Assembly (NCBI GenBank): GCA_021798435.1
Contig: JAJZGN010000020.1
Span: 1 to 15,482, forward strand
DNA length: 15,482 nt
Source of the DNA: a bacterium
Lineage (GTDB): Bacteria; Chloroflexota; Dormibacteria; Aeolococcales; Bog-877
Reading direction: 5' to 3'
Part shown: positions 1 to 6,154 of the stretch, piece by piece
How positions within the stretch are numbered: position 1 is the stretch's first letter
Layout of the letters: each line of letters begins with the position of its first letter
Notes under the pieces: model-generated
Databases searched by the model: none
The model's input: only the letters and a program-made list of their open reading frames with translations
What the model was told of the DNA's origin: nothing
Made by a program: the position numbers and the translations under genes

Positions 1-12
1 TAAGATCGCCAG
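1..12 (+). promoter_or_regulatory. Putative leaderless -10 box of the aminopeptidase P gene
   Basis: TAAGAT lies at 1-6, followed by a 6-nt spacer and then the GTG at 13. There is no Shine-Dalgarno sequence in the spacer. The same TANNNT box 6-8 nt before a start recurs in this window, so I read it as the -10 box of a leaderless transcript. The -35 region lies outside the window. Confidence 0.45.
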
Positions 13-1503
13 GTGAGCGAGCCGGTCGAGGAGCAAGGCGCCGCGGCGACCGAGGGCGCTCGAACCAACTACGACCGGACTCCCCCTCCCGCTCTTCTGG
101 AGTTCATGACTCAGGGGTGGGAGCCCGTGCCGGGGGAGGCGGTGAGCCCCATCAGCGGGCTGGATCTGTACCAGGAGCGCCGCCGGCGGGTGGCGGAGAT
201 GTTCCCCGGCCAGCTGCTGGTCGTCCCCAGTGGGGTCGGTCGGGTCCGCTCCAACGACACCGAGTATCGCTTCCGCCCCGGAACCGACTACCTGTACCTG
301 GTCGGGGATGGCGAGCCGGATGAGGTCCTGGTCCTGGAGCCTCAGGAGGGGGGTGGCCACCTGGCCCGGCTGTACTGCGAGCCGGAGGCTGACTTCACCC
401 GATCGGACTTCTTCACCGATCGGGCCAAGGGTGTCTTCTGGGTCGGGCCCCGTCGCGGACTGAGGGCCACCGCCTCGCGGTTCGGCCTCGAGGCCCGCCC
501 GCTCGCCGCGCTGCCCCGGGTGCTCGGAGCCCACGACCGCGGGGCGGTGCTGCGGGGGCTGGACCCCGCCGTCGACCGGCTGGCGGCGGACATAGCGGGG
601 CCGGACGAGGAGTTCCGGGCCCGCCTCTCTGAGATGCGGCTTCTCAAGGACCAGCTGGAGGTCGACCTCCTGCAAGAGGCCGTGGACCTCACCGTGGCGG
701 CCTTCCGTGATGTGGTCCGGGAGCTGCCCGCGAGCCGGTCCGAGAGGGATGTGGAAGCGGTCTTCTTCCGCCGGGCCCGTACCGGTGGCTATGACACCGG
801 GTACCCCACCATCGCTGCCGCCGGGGCGCACGCCACCATCCTGCACTGGAGCCACAACACCGGGGAGCTGCGCCCGGGCGAGCTCCTACTCCTGGACGCC
901 GGGGTGGAGACGCAACGGTTCTACACAGCTGACGTAACTCGCACCCTGCCCATCAACGGTCGCTTCAGCAGAGAACAGCGCCGGGTGTACGAGCTGGTCT
1001 GGGCCGCCCAGCAGGCCGGCCTTGCCGAGGTGCGGCCGGGGAACGAATTCCAGGCACCCAACCGGGCGGCGCAGCGGGTCCTGGCCCGGGGCCTGGAGGA
1101 TCTCGGGATCCTCCCGGTGAGCGCGGAGCAGGCGCTGGCCCCGGACAGCCAGCTGCACCAGCGATACACCCTCCACGGGGTCAGCCACATGCTCGGACTG
1201 GATGTCCACGACTGCGCCCACGCCGCCCAGGAGCTCTATCCCAAGGGCCAGCTGGCAGAGGGGATGGTGCTCACGGTCGAGCCCGGGCTCTACTTCCAGC
1301 CTCACGATGGCACGGTCCCGGCCGAGCTGCGCGGAATCGGGGTCAGGATCGAGGACGACGTGGTGGTGACCGCCGACGGCTGCCGGGTGCTGAGCGCCGG
1401 GCTCCCCTCCCGGGCCGACGAGGTGGAGGCGTGGATGGCCGGGGTCTGGGGCGAGGGGCACAACCAGGTCCCCGGGGTCGCCCCCGGTGTCGCCCATGGA
1501 TAA
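13..1503 (+). CDS. pepP: Xaa-Pro aminopeptidase (aminopeptidase P, peptidase family M24B)
   Basis: This cytosolic metallopeptidase removes an N-terminal residue that precedes proline. Residues about 45-170 form the aminopeptidase P N-terminal domain and about 200-470 the creatinase/pita-bread M24 domain. All five expected metal ligands are visible: D295 (LLLDAG), D307 (TADVTRT), H392 (HGVSHMLGLDVHD), E423 (LTVEPGLY) and E447 (GVRIEDD). H388 and H399 match the accessory histidines of the family. The 496-residue length is slightly longer than E. coli PepP, mainly through an N-terminal tail of about 35 residues. An in-frame stop at 1-3 makes GTG13 the most upstream possible start, and the -10-like box at 1-6 supports it. 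ATG106 is an alternative that would drop the tail. No operon partner is visible, and the downstream neighbour is an IS remnant on the other strand. The family call is secure; substrate preference cannot be read from the sequence. Confidence 0.95.
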   Translation: MSEPVEEQGAAATEGARTNYDRTPPPALLEFMTQGWEPVPGEAVSPISGLDLYQERRRRVAEMFPGQLLVVPSGVGRVRSNDTEYRFRPGTDYLYLVGDGEPDEVLVLEPQEGGGHLARLYCEPEADFTRSDFFTDRAKGVFWVGPRRGLRATASRFGLEARPLAALPRVLGAHDRGAVLRGLDPAVDRLAADIAGPDEEFRARLSEMRLLKDQLEVDLLQEAVDLTVAAFRDVVRELPASRSERDVEAVFFRRARTGGYDTGYPTIAAAGAHATILHWSHNTGELRPGELLLLDAGVETQRFYTADVTRTLPINGRFSREQRRVYELVWAAQQAGLAEVRPGNEFQAPNRAAQRVLARGLEDLGILPVSAEQALAPDSQLHQRYTLHGVSHMLGLDVHDCAHAAQELYPKGQLAEGMVLTVEPGLYFQPHDGTVPAELRGIGVRIEDDVVVTADGCRVLSAGLPSRADEVEAWMAGVWGEGHNQVPGVAPGVAHG

Positions 1504-1719
1504 CTCCTCCTGAATCCACCGACGGGGTGTTGAGGGGGGTGCGCGGGGGCCGGTGAGGCGTCGCTGACAGGTGGGGGTTGACCGGGCCATCACCACCGGG
1601 TCAGGACTGGGCGGGGTGGGAAGCGTGGCCCTGGAATCGCCTCGACTCAGGCTCAGCAGGGGAATCTGGGCACGCTGAGGCCGGTCGCCAGTTGACGGGA
1701 ACCATGCGGGAGCGGGCGG

Positions 1720-2450
1720 TCAGTTGGCGGCGCGGACCTGGCGGAGGGCGGTGGGGAACAGCCCCTGCCAGGTCCAGCCCTGGGGGAGGGCCAGGGTGTC
1801 ATGGGGGGCGGAGCGGGTGCGCGGTCCAGGCGAAGAGAACAAAGAGCGCCGCAGCCGACCGGAGGTGGTACGGGCTGGCAGCTGCTCGTCCATCCCGCAG
1901 GTACCTGAACTCGACTAGTACGGGATCGGCACCCACGCCTTTTCGGGAATGGCCGCGATCGTCCGTTGGATCGCCTTGTCCACGCGGGCGGTGATCGAGA
2001 AACGCACTCCGGCCCGGCGGCAGGCGGTGAGCACCGCCCTGGGGTAGAAGCCGCAAGGCGCCCGCAGGGTGAGCTGGCCACTCGCCACAGCGGCTCGAAC
2101 CCGGGAGAAGGTCTCGGCCAGGAGACCGGTGGCTCCCTGGCGGTGAGGGCAGATCCACCCCGCAGCCGGGAGTGGAGCGCCTGGCCGGTGTCGGCTGTGG
2201 GGGCCAGCAGCGGATGGTAGCCCCGCACCTTGGTGGAGCCGAACCCCACTCCCAGCTTCAACGGCCGATAGACCTCGCAGATCGCGGAGCCCATGTCGAT
2301 GGTCAGCGGCCTGTCCCCAGGACCCCGATCATCTGCCCAGGTTCCGCGCAGCACCTCCCGACCGGCCGCGTCCAACTGCCGGACATGGCCCACCGTGAAG
2401 CTCCGGAGGAAGGTGCCCAGGGTCGGAGGCGTCAGCACCCTTCTCGCGGG
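1720..2450 (-). pseudogene. Decayed IS1380-family transposase (5'-truncated, frameshifted, internally deleted)
   Basis: Read on the minus strand from about 2450, the peptide TPPTLGTFLRSFTVGHVRQL, then LTIDMGSAICEVY and VRGYHPLLAPTADTG, is the characteristic middle of IS1380-type DDE transposases. The roughly 100 residues that normally precede it are missing. Near 2134-2137 the frame shifts by one base, and the homology continues as LLAETFSRVRAAVASGQLTL, then GVRFSITARVDKAIQRTIAAI and a stop (TAG, 1915-1917) after WVPIPY. The same frame then resumes directly with C-terminal transposase sequence (RTTSGRLRRSLFSSPGPRTR, then LALPQGWTWQGLFPTAL), ending at TGA 1720-1722. A segment with the catalytic Glu region is therefore deleted. 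The first-Asp motif reads DMGS where I expect DxDS, and the second-Asp motif reads RAPCGFY where RADSGFY is usual. The element cannot be active. Terminal inverted repeats were not found with confidence. Confidence 0.85.
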
Positions 2451-2476
2451 GGTTCACTCCTCGCGGGTGCGCGCAA

Positions 2477-2488
2477 TACCATTGCCCG
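2477..2488 (+). promoter_or_regulatory. Putative leaderless -10 box of the YciI-like gene
   Basis: TACCAT at 2477-2482 is followed by a 6-nt spacer and the GTG at 2489, with no ribosome binding site between. It lies just outside the truncated 5' end of the IS1380 remnant. It supports the GTG start of the downstream gene. Confidence 0.4.
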
Positions 2489-2794
2489 GTGACGCACTAC
2501 CTCGTCCGCCTCGGGCACGGACCCGCCTGGGACCAAAGCCGGCCCCGTCGCCTTCAGCAGGGATTCGACGAGCACGCCGCCTTCCTGGATGCGCTCGTCG
2601 CCCAGGGCACGATCCTGATCGGCGGCCCAATCGGCGACGACGTGGACGCCGGCGACGCCCTTCTGGTGGTGGCCTCGGAGGACGAGGCCGGGGTGCTCAG
2701 CGCTCTGGCCGGCGACCCCTGGCTCGGGACGGTCCTCACCATCACGAGCGTCCAGCGGTGGGCGCTCTGGCTCGGGTCAACCGACTCGGGATAG
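2489..2794 (+). CDS. YciI-like (YCII-related domain) small protein
   Basis: This 101-residue protein fits the YCII-related domain, a ferredoxin-like fold of uncertain physiological role, related to muconolactone isomerase-type folds. Visible family features are the N-terminal strand HYLVRLGHGPAW and the segment EHAAFLDALVAQGTILIGGP with the conserved His29. Others are the acidic turn GDD around residue 50, the strand ALLVVASEDEAGV, the DPW motif near residue 76, and the C-terminal strand ITSVQRWALWL. The length is typical for a stand-alone member. The GTG start is the first codon that keeps the N-terminal strand, and it has a -10-like box 6 nt upstream. It is monocistronic: an IS remnant precedes it and a gene-free stretch follows. 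No reaction can be assigned. Confidence 0.82.
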   Translation: MTHYLVRLGHGPAWDQSRPRRLQQGFDEHAAFLDALVAQGTILIGGPIGDDVDAGDALLVVASEDEAGVLSALAGDPWLGTVLTITSVQRWALWLGSTDSG

Positions 2795-3236
2795 GGCCCT
2801 ACTGCGCCGCGTGCCCTCGTGGCTGGCCGCCGGCCTTCGGCGCCTCTCGCTGACTGCTTCGCGCGGAAGTGAGCGCTCCGGCAAATCCCACCCGGAACCG
2901 CAGCTCCACTCATCCATCGGACCGGACCGGCCCTCGGACCGACGCCGCGACCGACCATCCCCGCTGCGAGCGGAAATCTTGGGCGGCCGGCCGACTGATC
3001 GGCGGGCCCGGAAAATCCGCGAGAGGCGGCGCCGCCACGGCGTCCAATCCCAGAGCTGCAGATGACGACCACCCGCGGATGGTGGAAGTGAGCCGATTAG
3101 CATCCCCAGAAGCGGACCGGCTCGCCGGCCAGCGCCCGATCAGCGGCGAAGACTCCTCCCCCCTGCTGGATCTCCTGCTCCAGCCGGTTTCCAGCAAGGC
3201 ATCGAATTCAAGTCCACCGCTCCTGGCTGAGCGCCA

Positions 3237-3254
3237 CGGGCGCCGGTGCGCCCG
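3237..3254. repeat. Perfect 7-bp stem, 4-nt loop hairpin
   Basis: CGGGCGC and GCGCCCG flank a CGGT loop. No T-run follows on either strand, so it is not a canonical intrinsic terminator. It may simply reflect GC-rich composition, though it sits only 26 bp from the larger inverted repeat. Confidence 0.4.
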
Positions 3255-3280
3255 GCCGAGCCGCCTTGGCCGCACCCCGA

Positions 3281-3364
3281 GGCGGCACCTCCCATTGACC
3301 GACGCTCCCGAAGGCGCTTCCCGACAGGCCGATCCCGACCGAGCACCAAATGGGAGGTGGCGCC
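3281..3364. repeat. 84-bp element bounded by 16-bp inverted repeats (one mismatch)
   Basis: The left arm at 3281-3296 (GGCGGCACCTCCCATT) and the right arm at 3349-3364 (AATGGGAGGTGGCGCC) are reverse complements except for one base, and they enclose 52 bp. The interior has a further small self-complementary segment (GAAG/CTTC on the minus strand). It lies 38 bp beyond the stop of the DUF2017 gene in that gene's direction of transcription. No T-run follows the stem on either strand and no clear target-site duplication flanks it. It could be a REP or MITE-like element or a 3'-end RNA structure. Confidence 0.55.
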
Positions 3365-3401
3365 GACCCTGTCGTGGGGATGGGCGCACCCTGGGGATGG
3401 C

Positions 3402-3845
3402 TCAGGCCAGCGAGTCGATGAGCTCCTCCTGGAGCCAGCTGAGCAGGTGGAGGGTGGCCAGGGGGGGGCGGCGGTGCTGGCGGGGGGAGTAACCCTCCTC
3501 CCAACCGTCCTCGGCGATGCCCAACCGCTCCGCCAGGGCCAGCCTCAGGAAGTTGAGTGCCCGGACCCACCCCCAGACCTCCGGGTCTCCGAGCCGCACC
3601 GGCAGTGGGCCCGAGAGGCCTCCTCTCAGGGTGGCCAGGTCCGCTTCCCGGGAGCGGTCCAGGTCCTCCCCCGCCAGCCGGCGGAATTCCCGCTCCAGCC
3701 CCTCATCCCCATAGGCGCGGGGGGAAACCCAGTGGGAGATGCCCAGCATGGGCTCGATCCGGTCCACGATCTCGAGGAGCACCTGCCGCTCCTTCGGCTC
3801 CAGTTGGAAGACGGTCAGCTCGCCCTCGCGGCGGATCTCCGCCAA
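3402..3845 (-). CDS. DUF2017 family protein, partner of clpS
   Basis: This is a 147-residue soluble protein with no signal peptide or membrane segment. The sequence matches the DUF2017 family, which in actinobacteria is commonly encoded next to clpS. It has an N-terminal strand (TVFQLEPKERQVLLEIVDRI), a charged helical middle (LEREFRRLAGEDLDRSREAD), and a C-terminal segment (VWGWVRALNFLRLALAERLG, then LHLLSWLQEELIDSL). The start is TTG at 3845, two bases after the clpS stop, so translation is probably coupled to clpS; no better ATG or GTG lies nearby. The biochemical function of the family is not established. By context it may act with ClpS in N-degron recognition or Clp proteolysis, which is inference. 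Confidence 0.85.
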   Translation of the reverse strand: MAEIRREGELTVFQLEPKERQVLLEIVDRIEPMLGISHWVSPRAYGDEGLEREFRRLAGEDLDRSREADLATLRGGLSGPLPVRLGDPEVWGWVRALNFLRLALAERLGIAEDGWEEGYSPRQHRRPPLATLHLLSWLQEELIDSLA

Positions 3846-3847
3846 GC

Positions 3848-4138
3848 TCAGTCGCGCGCTAGAGTCGCCTGGAGACCGTGGGCATGAAGCTGCGCCACGG
3901 AGACCTCGGCGCGCTCACGGGGCTCGCTGGCGACCACGGCCCGGCCCTCGACATGGACTTTCAACATAAGCTGGGTGGCGGTCTCCAAGTCGTATCCGAA
4001 CAACCGCCGGAACACTACCACCACGTAGCTCATGAGGGTCACGGGGTCGTTCCATACCACGACCTGCCAGGGGCGGTCCCGCTCTTCACTGGCCGAGTGT
4101 CCGGTGCCGCGGGAGACGACCGGCTGGACGGCTGCCAT
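3848..4138 (-). CDS. clpS: ATP-dependent Clp protease adaptor ClpS
   Basis: ClpS binds proteins with destabilising N-terminal residues and delivers them to the ClpA/ClpC unfoldase of the ClpP protease. The core runs from residue about 22 to 93. The substrate-pocket residues seen in the family are present: N30-D31 in VVWNDPVTLMSYV and H62 in LKVHVEGRAVV. The NDP variant and the ending LHAHGLQATL are the actinobacterial type. The length is 96 residues. The open frame continues upstream to 4702, but ATG4138 is correct: the sequence before it antisenses the blue-copper gene, family homology begins inside the 96 residues, and a TAGGGT box lies 8 nt upstream. It heads a two-gene operon with DUF2017. 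Confidence 0.95.
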   Translation of the reverse strand: MAAVQPVVSRGTGHSASEERDRPWQVVVWNDPVTLMSYVVVVFRRLFGYDLETATQLMLKVHVEGRAVVASEPRERAEVSVAQLHAHGLQATLARD

Positions 4139-4152
4139 ACGCCCATACCCTA
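4139..4152 (-). promoter_or_regulatory. Putative leaderless -10 box of clpS
   Basis: On the minus strand TAGGGT (plus-strand 4147-4152) is followed by 8 nt and then the ATG of clpS. The spacer contains no Shine-Dalgarno sequence. No convincing -35 box is seen at 17 bp. Confidence 0.4.
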
Positions 4153-4208
4153 CCGCGGCGGCGCAAAGCGCGCAGCCCCGTGGGGGCCGGGGCCAGGGGC
4201 CGATCCGG

Positions 4209-4248
4209 TACTCTGAGGGGGATGGTGCCAGGGGATTCCAGGGGGTGA
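4209..4248 (+). promoter_or_regulatory. Putative -10 box and 8-codon leader ORF ahead of the blue-copper gene
   Basis: TACTCT at 4209-4214 is followed by 7 nt and an ATG at 4222. That ATG opens a 9-codon frame (peptide MVPGDSRG) whose TGA stop at 4246-4248 overlaps the GTG start of the blue-copper gene at 4245 as GTGA. The peptide frame differs from the main gene. The arrangement would allow a leaderless start on the leader and stop-start reinitiation on the main gene. Coding status is unproven. Confidence 0.35.
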
Positions 4249-5111
4249 CTCGGGGCGCGCCCATCCGCTTGGCCGCGGCTCCCATGTCGCTTCTCGCGGC
4301 CGGAGGCCTGGTGTTGGTGGGGTGCGGCAGGGGCCCGTTGAACTCGCCGTCCCAGGGTGTGGGTTGCTCGGTCACCGTCCAGATCCCGGCCTCGGGATCC
4401 AAGCTCCTGGGGACGGTGGAGGCGCGGTTCGGGAGCACCACCCGGCGCCTCGTCCTGGGTACCACCACGATTCCGCTGAGCTGCGGCCAGCAGGCAACTC
4501 TCACCGCGGCGCCGACCAACCCCTCGACCAACCCCTTCGTCTCCTGGAGGGCTGCCGGCCAGACCAGCGCCGCCGCTTCCATCACCGTGACCGCGGATGG
4601 GCTCATCACCGCGAGCCCCCAGTTCTTCGTCCCTCCAACCCCGACCCCGACGCCGACCCCTAAGGTCCGGCCCACCGCCACCCCGACCCCCACCAGCGTC
4701 ACCCTCGACCAGTGGCTCAGCTATGACCCCGCCGCCAGGACCGCCACCCTGAAGCTGGTCGCCGGGTACAAGGGGGTGAACCGCGGGCTCAGCTACGACG
4801 GGTACTCCAACGGCCAACTGTCGGTCTCGGTGCCGGTGGGCTGGACGGTGGTGGTCGACTTCAGCAACGCGGCCACCATCAACCACTCCGCGGTGGTGGT
4901 GACGCCGACCGGCACCAGCCCTTTCTTCCCCGGGGCCGGCAACCCTGACCCCACGGTGGGGCTGAACCCGGGTGCCAGCCTCCCCTTCTCCTTCTTGGCT
5001 TCGGCGGTGGGCTCCTACCGGATCGCCTGTCTGGTCCCGGGGCACGAGGGCCTTGGGATGTGGGCCTCCTTCCAGGTGACGGCCGGCGGTGTCCCGACCA
5101 TCCATCTCTGA
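4245..5111 (+). CDS. Sulfocyanin-like (SoxE family) blue-copper lipoprotein
   Basis: The predicted product is an exported, lipid-anchored type-1 copper electron carrier. Numbering from GTG4245, residues 1-27 form a lipoprotein signal with Arg3/Arg8, a hydrophobic stretch and a lipobox LVGC, giving a lipidated Cys27. Residues about 30-122 are a beta-rich segment of unknown function, followed by a Pro/Thr linker (about 125-148). Residues about 150-285 match sulfocyanin (LSYDGYSNGQLSVSVPVGWT, later NHSAVVV, then SYRIACLVPGHEGLGMW). Copper ligands are H214, C262, H267 and M272, in C-x4-H-x4-M spacing. In archaeal respiratory chains sulfocyanin shuttles electrons to a terminal oxidase; that role here is inferred. 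The long open frame begins at 4032, but codons before 4245 antisense clpS. ATG4284 is a possible later start but would lose the basic n-region. The AIM24 gene follows 65 bp later. Confidence 0.85.
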   Translation: MTRGAPIRLAAAPMSLLAAGGLVLVGCGRGPLNSPSQGVGCSVTVQIPASGSKLLGTVEARFGSTTRRLVLGTTTIPLSCGQQATLTAAPTNPSTNPFVSWRAAGQTSAAASITVTADGLITASPQFFVPPTPTPTPTPKVRPTATPTPTSVTLDQWLSYDPAARTATLKLVAGYKGVNRGLSYDGYSNGQLSVSVPVGWTVVVDFSNAATINHSAVVVTPTGTSPFFPGAGNPDPTVGLNPGASLPFSFLASAVGSYRIACLVPGHEGLGMWASFQVTAGGVPTIHL

Positions 5112-5140
5112 CCCGGCTCGCGACAGGTATCCCACCGGAC

Positions 5141-5180
5141 TGACATTGCGGTCATGAACCTCACCGGGCAAGCGCCTTGA
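5141..5180 (+). promoter_or_regulatory. Putative -10-like box and 8-codon leader ORF ahead of the AIM24 gene
   Basis: TGACAT at 5141-5146 is a weak -10-like box, followed by 7 nt and ATG5154. The ATG opens a 9-codon frame (peptide MNLTGQAP) whose TGA at 5178-5180 overlaps the TTG start at 5177 as TTGA. Lengths and spacing are identical to the leader at 4222-4248. It depends on TTG5177 being the real start of the AIM24 gene; GTG5231 is the alternative. Confidence 0.3.
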
Positions 5181-5875
5181 AGCCCCCTCACCTGCTTCCC
5201 ACCGACCTTCGCGGCGGCCAGGGACCGGGGGTGGAGTACAGCATCCAGGGCGAGCTGGTGCCTCTCCTTCATTGCCACCTGGACGGGTCGATGCCACTGT
5301 ACTTCGAGCACCACGTGGTCCTGTGGAAGGACCCTCAGGTGGACATCCGGCTGGCCGCGGTGCGAGGAGCCGCTCGACGGCTGGTGGCGGGGCGGGAGGT
5401 CTTCCTCACCGAGGCCAGGGGGAGGGGCGAGATCGCCTTCTCCCGGGACGCCCCGGGGCATGTGTTCCCGCTGGAACTTCCCCGCGGCGCCGCGATCCTG
5501 GTCCGTGAGCACCAGTTCCTGGCCGCCACCGCCTCGACTCGATACAGCGCCTCCCGGATCCGGGGCATCTCGAACAACCTCTTCGGGGACAACGGGTTCT
5601 GGGTGGACCGCTTTGAAGCTCGGGACGGGGACGGCGTGGTCTGGCTGCACGGGTACGGGAACGTCCTCGAGAAGGAGCTGGAGGCCGGCGAGGAGATAGA
5701 CGTGGAGCCTGGGGCATGGGTGTACATGGATCCCAATGTGCGCATGCGTCCCACGGTCTACGGCCTGCGCACCGGGATCTTCGCCGGCGTGGGGAGACTG
5801 GTGTTCAACCGGCTGCGCGGCCCCGGGCGGGTGGGCATCCAGACGATGTTCGTCCACCTGCCGACCGAGGACTGA
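5177..5875 (+). CDS. AIM24 family protein (DUF124/TIGR00266-type beta-helical protein)
   Basis: This 232-residue soluble protein fits the AIM24 family, named after the yeast mitochondrial protein Aim24; bacterial members have no established reaction. Typical signs are the paired beta-rich halves: VEYSIQGELVPLLHCHL with VVLWKDPQVD, ARRLVAGREVFLTEARGRGE, FPLELPRGAAILVREHQFLA, then VWLHGYGNVLEKELEAGEEI, VEPGAWVYMD and IQTMFVHLP near the end. The glycine-containing strand-turn pattern and total length fit the family. The start is uncertain. TTG5177 uses the full frame and overlaps a short upstream ORF, while GTG5231 begins exactly where family similarity starts. It lies 65 bp after the blue-copper gene on the same strand, so cotranscription is possible, but a separate -10-like box is also present. 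Confidence 0.85.
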   Translation: MKPPHLLPTDLRGGQGPGVEYSIQGELVPLLHCHLDGSMPLYFEHHVVLWKDPQVDIRLAAVRGAARRLVAGREVFLTEARGRGEIAFSRDAPGHVFPLELPRGAAILVREHQFLAATASTRYSASRIRGISNNLFGDNGFWVDRFEARDGDGVVWLHGYGNVLEKELEAGEEIDVEPGAWVYMDPNVRMRPTVYGLRTGIFAGVGRLVFNRLRGPGRVGIQTMFVHLPTED

Positions 5876-6140
5876 CGACACCGAACCGACCAGCTCCGGC
5901 TCTTGCGGCGTCGGCACCCTGGGAGAGGCGCAAGGCCTGGTAGTCCGCCAGGTGATCGCCCGGGGTGGGCTCGGCCCAGGCCACCACCTCCTCCGGGAAG
6001 CCGGCCTCTTGGGCCAGCATCCTGGGGTAGGCGAGGCCGCCGGACTTGCGGAAGAAGACCAGGCGTGGGCCGGAGGGCGTGAGGTGCCCCGGCGCCGGCG
6101 CCTGGTGCGGGCCCCCGAATCCAGTCCAGAAGCGGGCTCA
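5805..6140 (-). pseudogene. Coding-like remnant, unidentified
   Basis: On the minus strand, one frame reads RFWTGFGGPHQAPAPGHL, then PRLVFFRKSGGLAYPRMLAQ, EAGFPEEVVAWAEPTPGDHL and ADYQALRLSQ. This looks like natural protein sequence rather than the Arg/Pro/Ser noise of shadow frames. No start codon lies between the upstream in-frame TGA (about 6138-6140) and ATG6020, and the 3' end degenerates and overlaps the end of the AIM24 gene. A 71-residue ORF from ATG6020 is formally possible. I do not recognise the family, and a decayed gene fragment is the more likely reading. Confidence 0.3.
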
Positions 6141-6154
6141 CGGGCCCGCCGGTG

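Larger units (their letters stand above)
2795..3401. other. Gene-free 607-bp stretch between two convergent genes
   Basis: The YciI-like gene ends at 2794 and the DUF2017 gene ends at 3402, so no promoter is needed here. The open frames that cross it on both strands have Arg/Ser/Pro-rich compositions typical of antisense shadows in GC-rich DNA, and I recognise no domain in them. What it does contain is a short perfect hairpin at 3237-3254 and a larger imperfect inverted repeat at 3281-3364, listed separately. I see no tRNA or known ncRNA. Confidence 0.6.

Noticed and set aside
2910..3389. 159-residue minus-strand frame in the convergent gap
   Set aside because: Ser/Arg-rich composition, no start signal, no recognised motif; a plus-strand frame of similar length overlaps it and looks equally random.
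4032..4244. Upstream extension of the blue-copper gene
   Set aside because: It would run through clpS on the opposite strand and hide the lipoprotein signal far from the N-terminus; GTG4245 puts the lipobox at residue 27.
4139..4702. N-terminal extension of clpS to a 284-residue frame
   Set aside because: The extension is antisense to the blue-copper gene, Val/Gly-rich and unlike any ClpS; family homology fits the 96 residues from ATG4138, which also has a promoter-like box.
4086..5297. 403-residue minus-strand frame
   Set aside because: Gly/Arg/Pro-rich composition without domains, fully antisense to the blue-copper gene, whose copper ligands prove the plus-strand reading.
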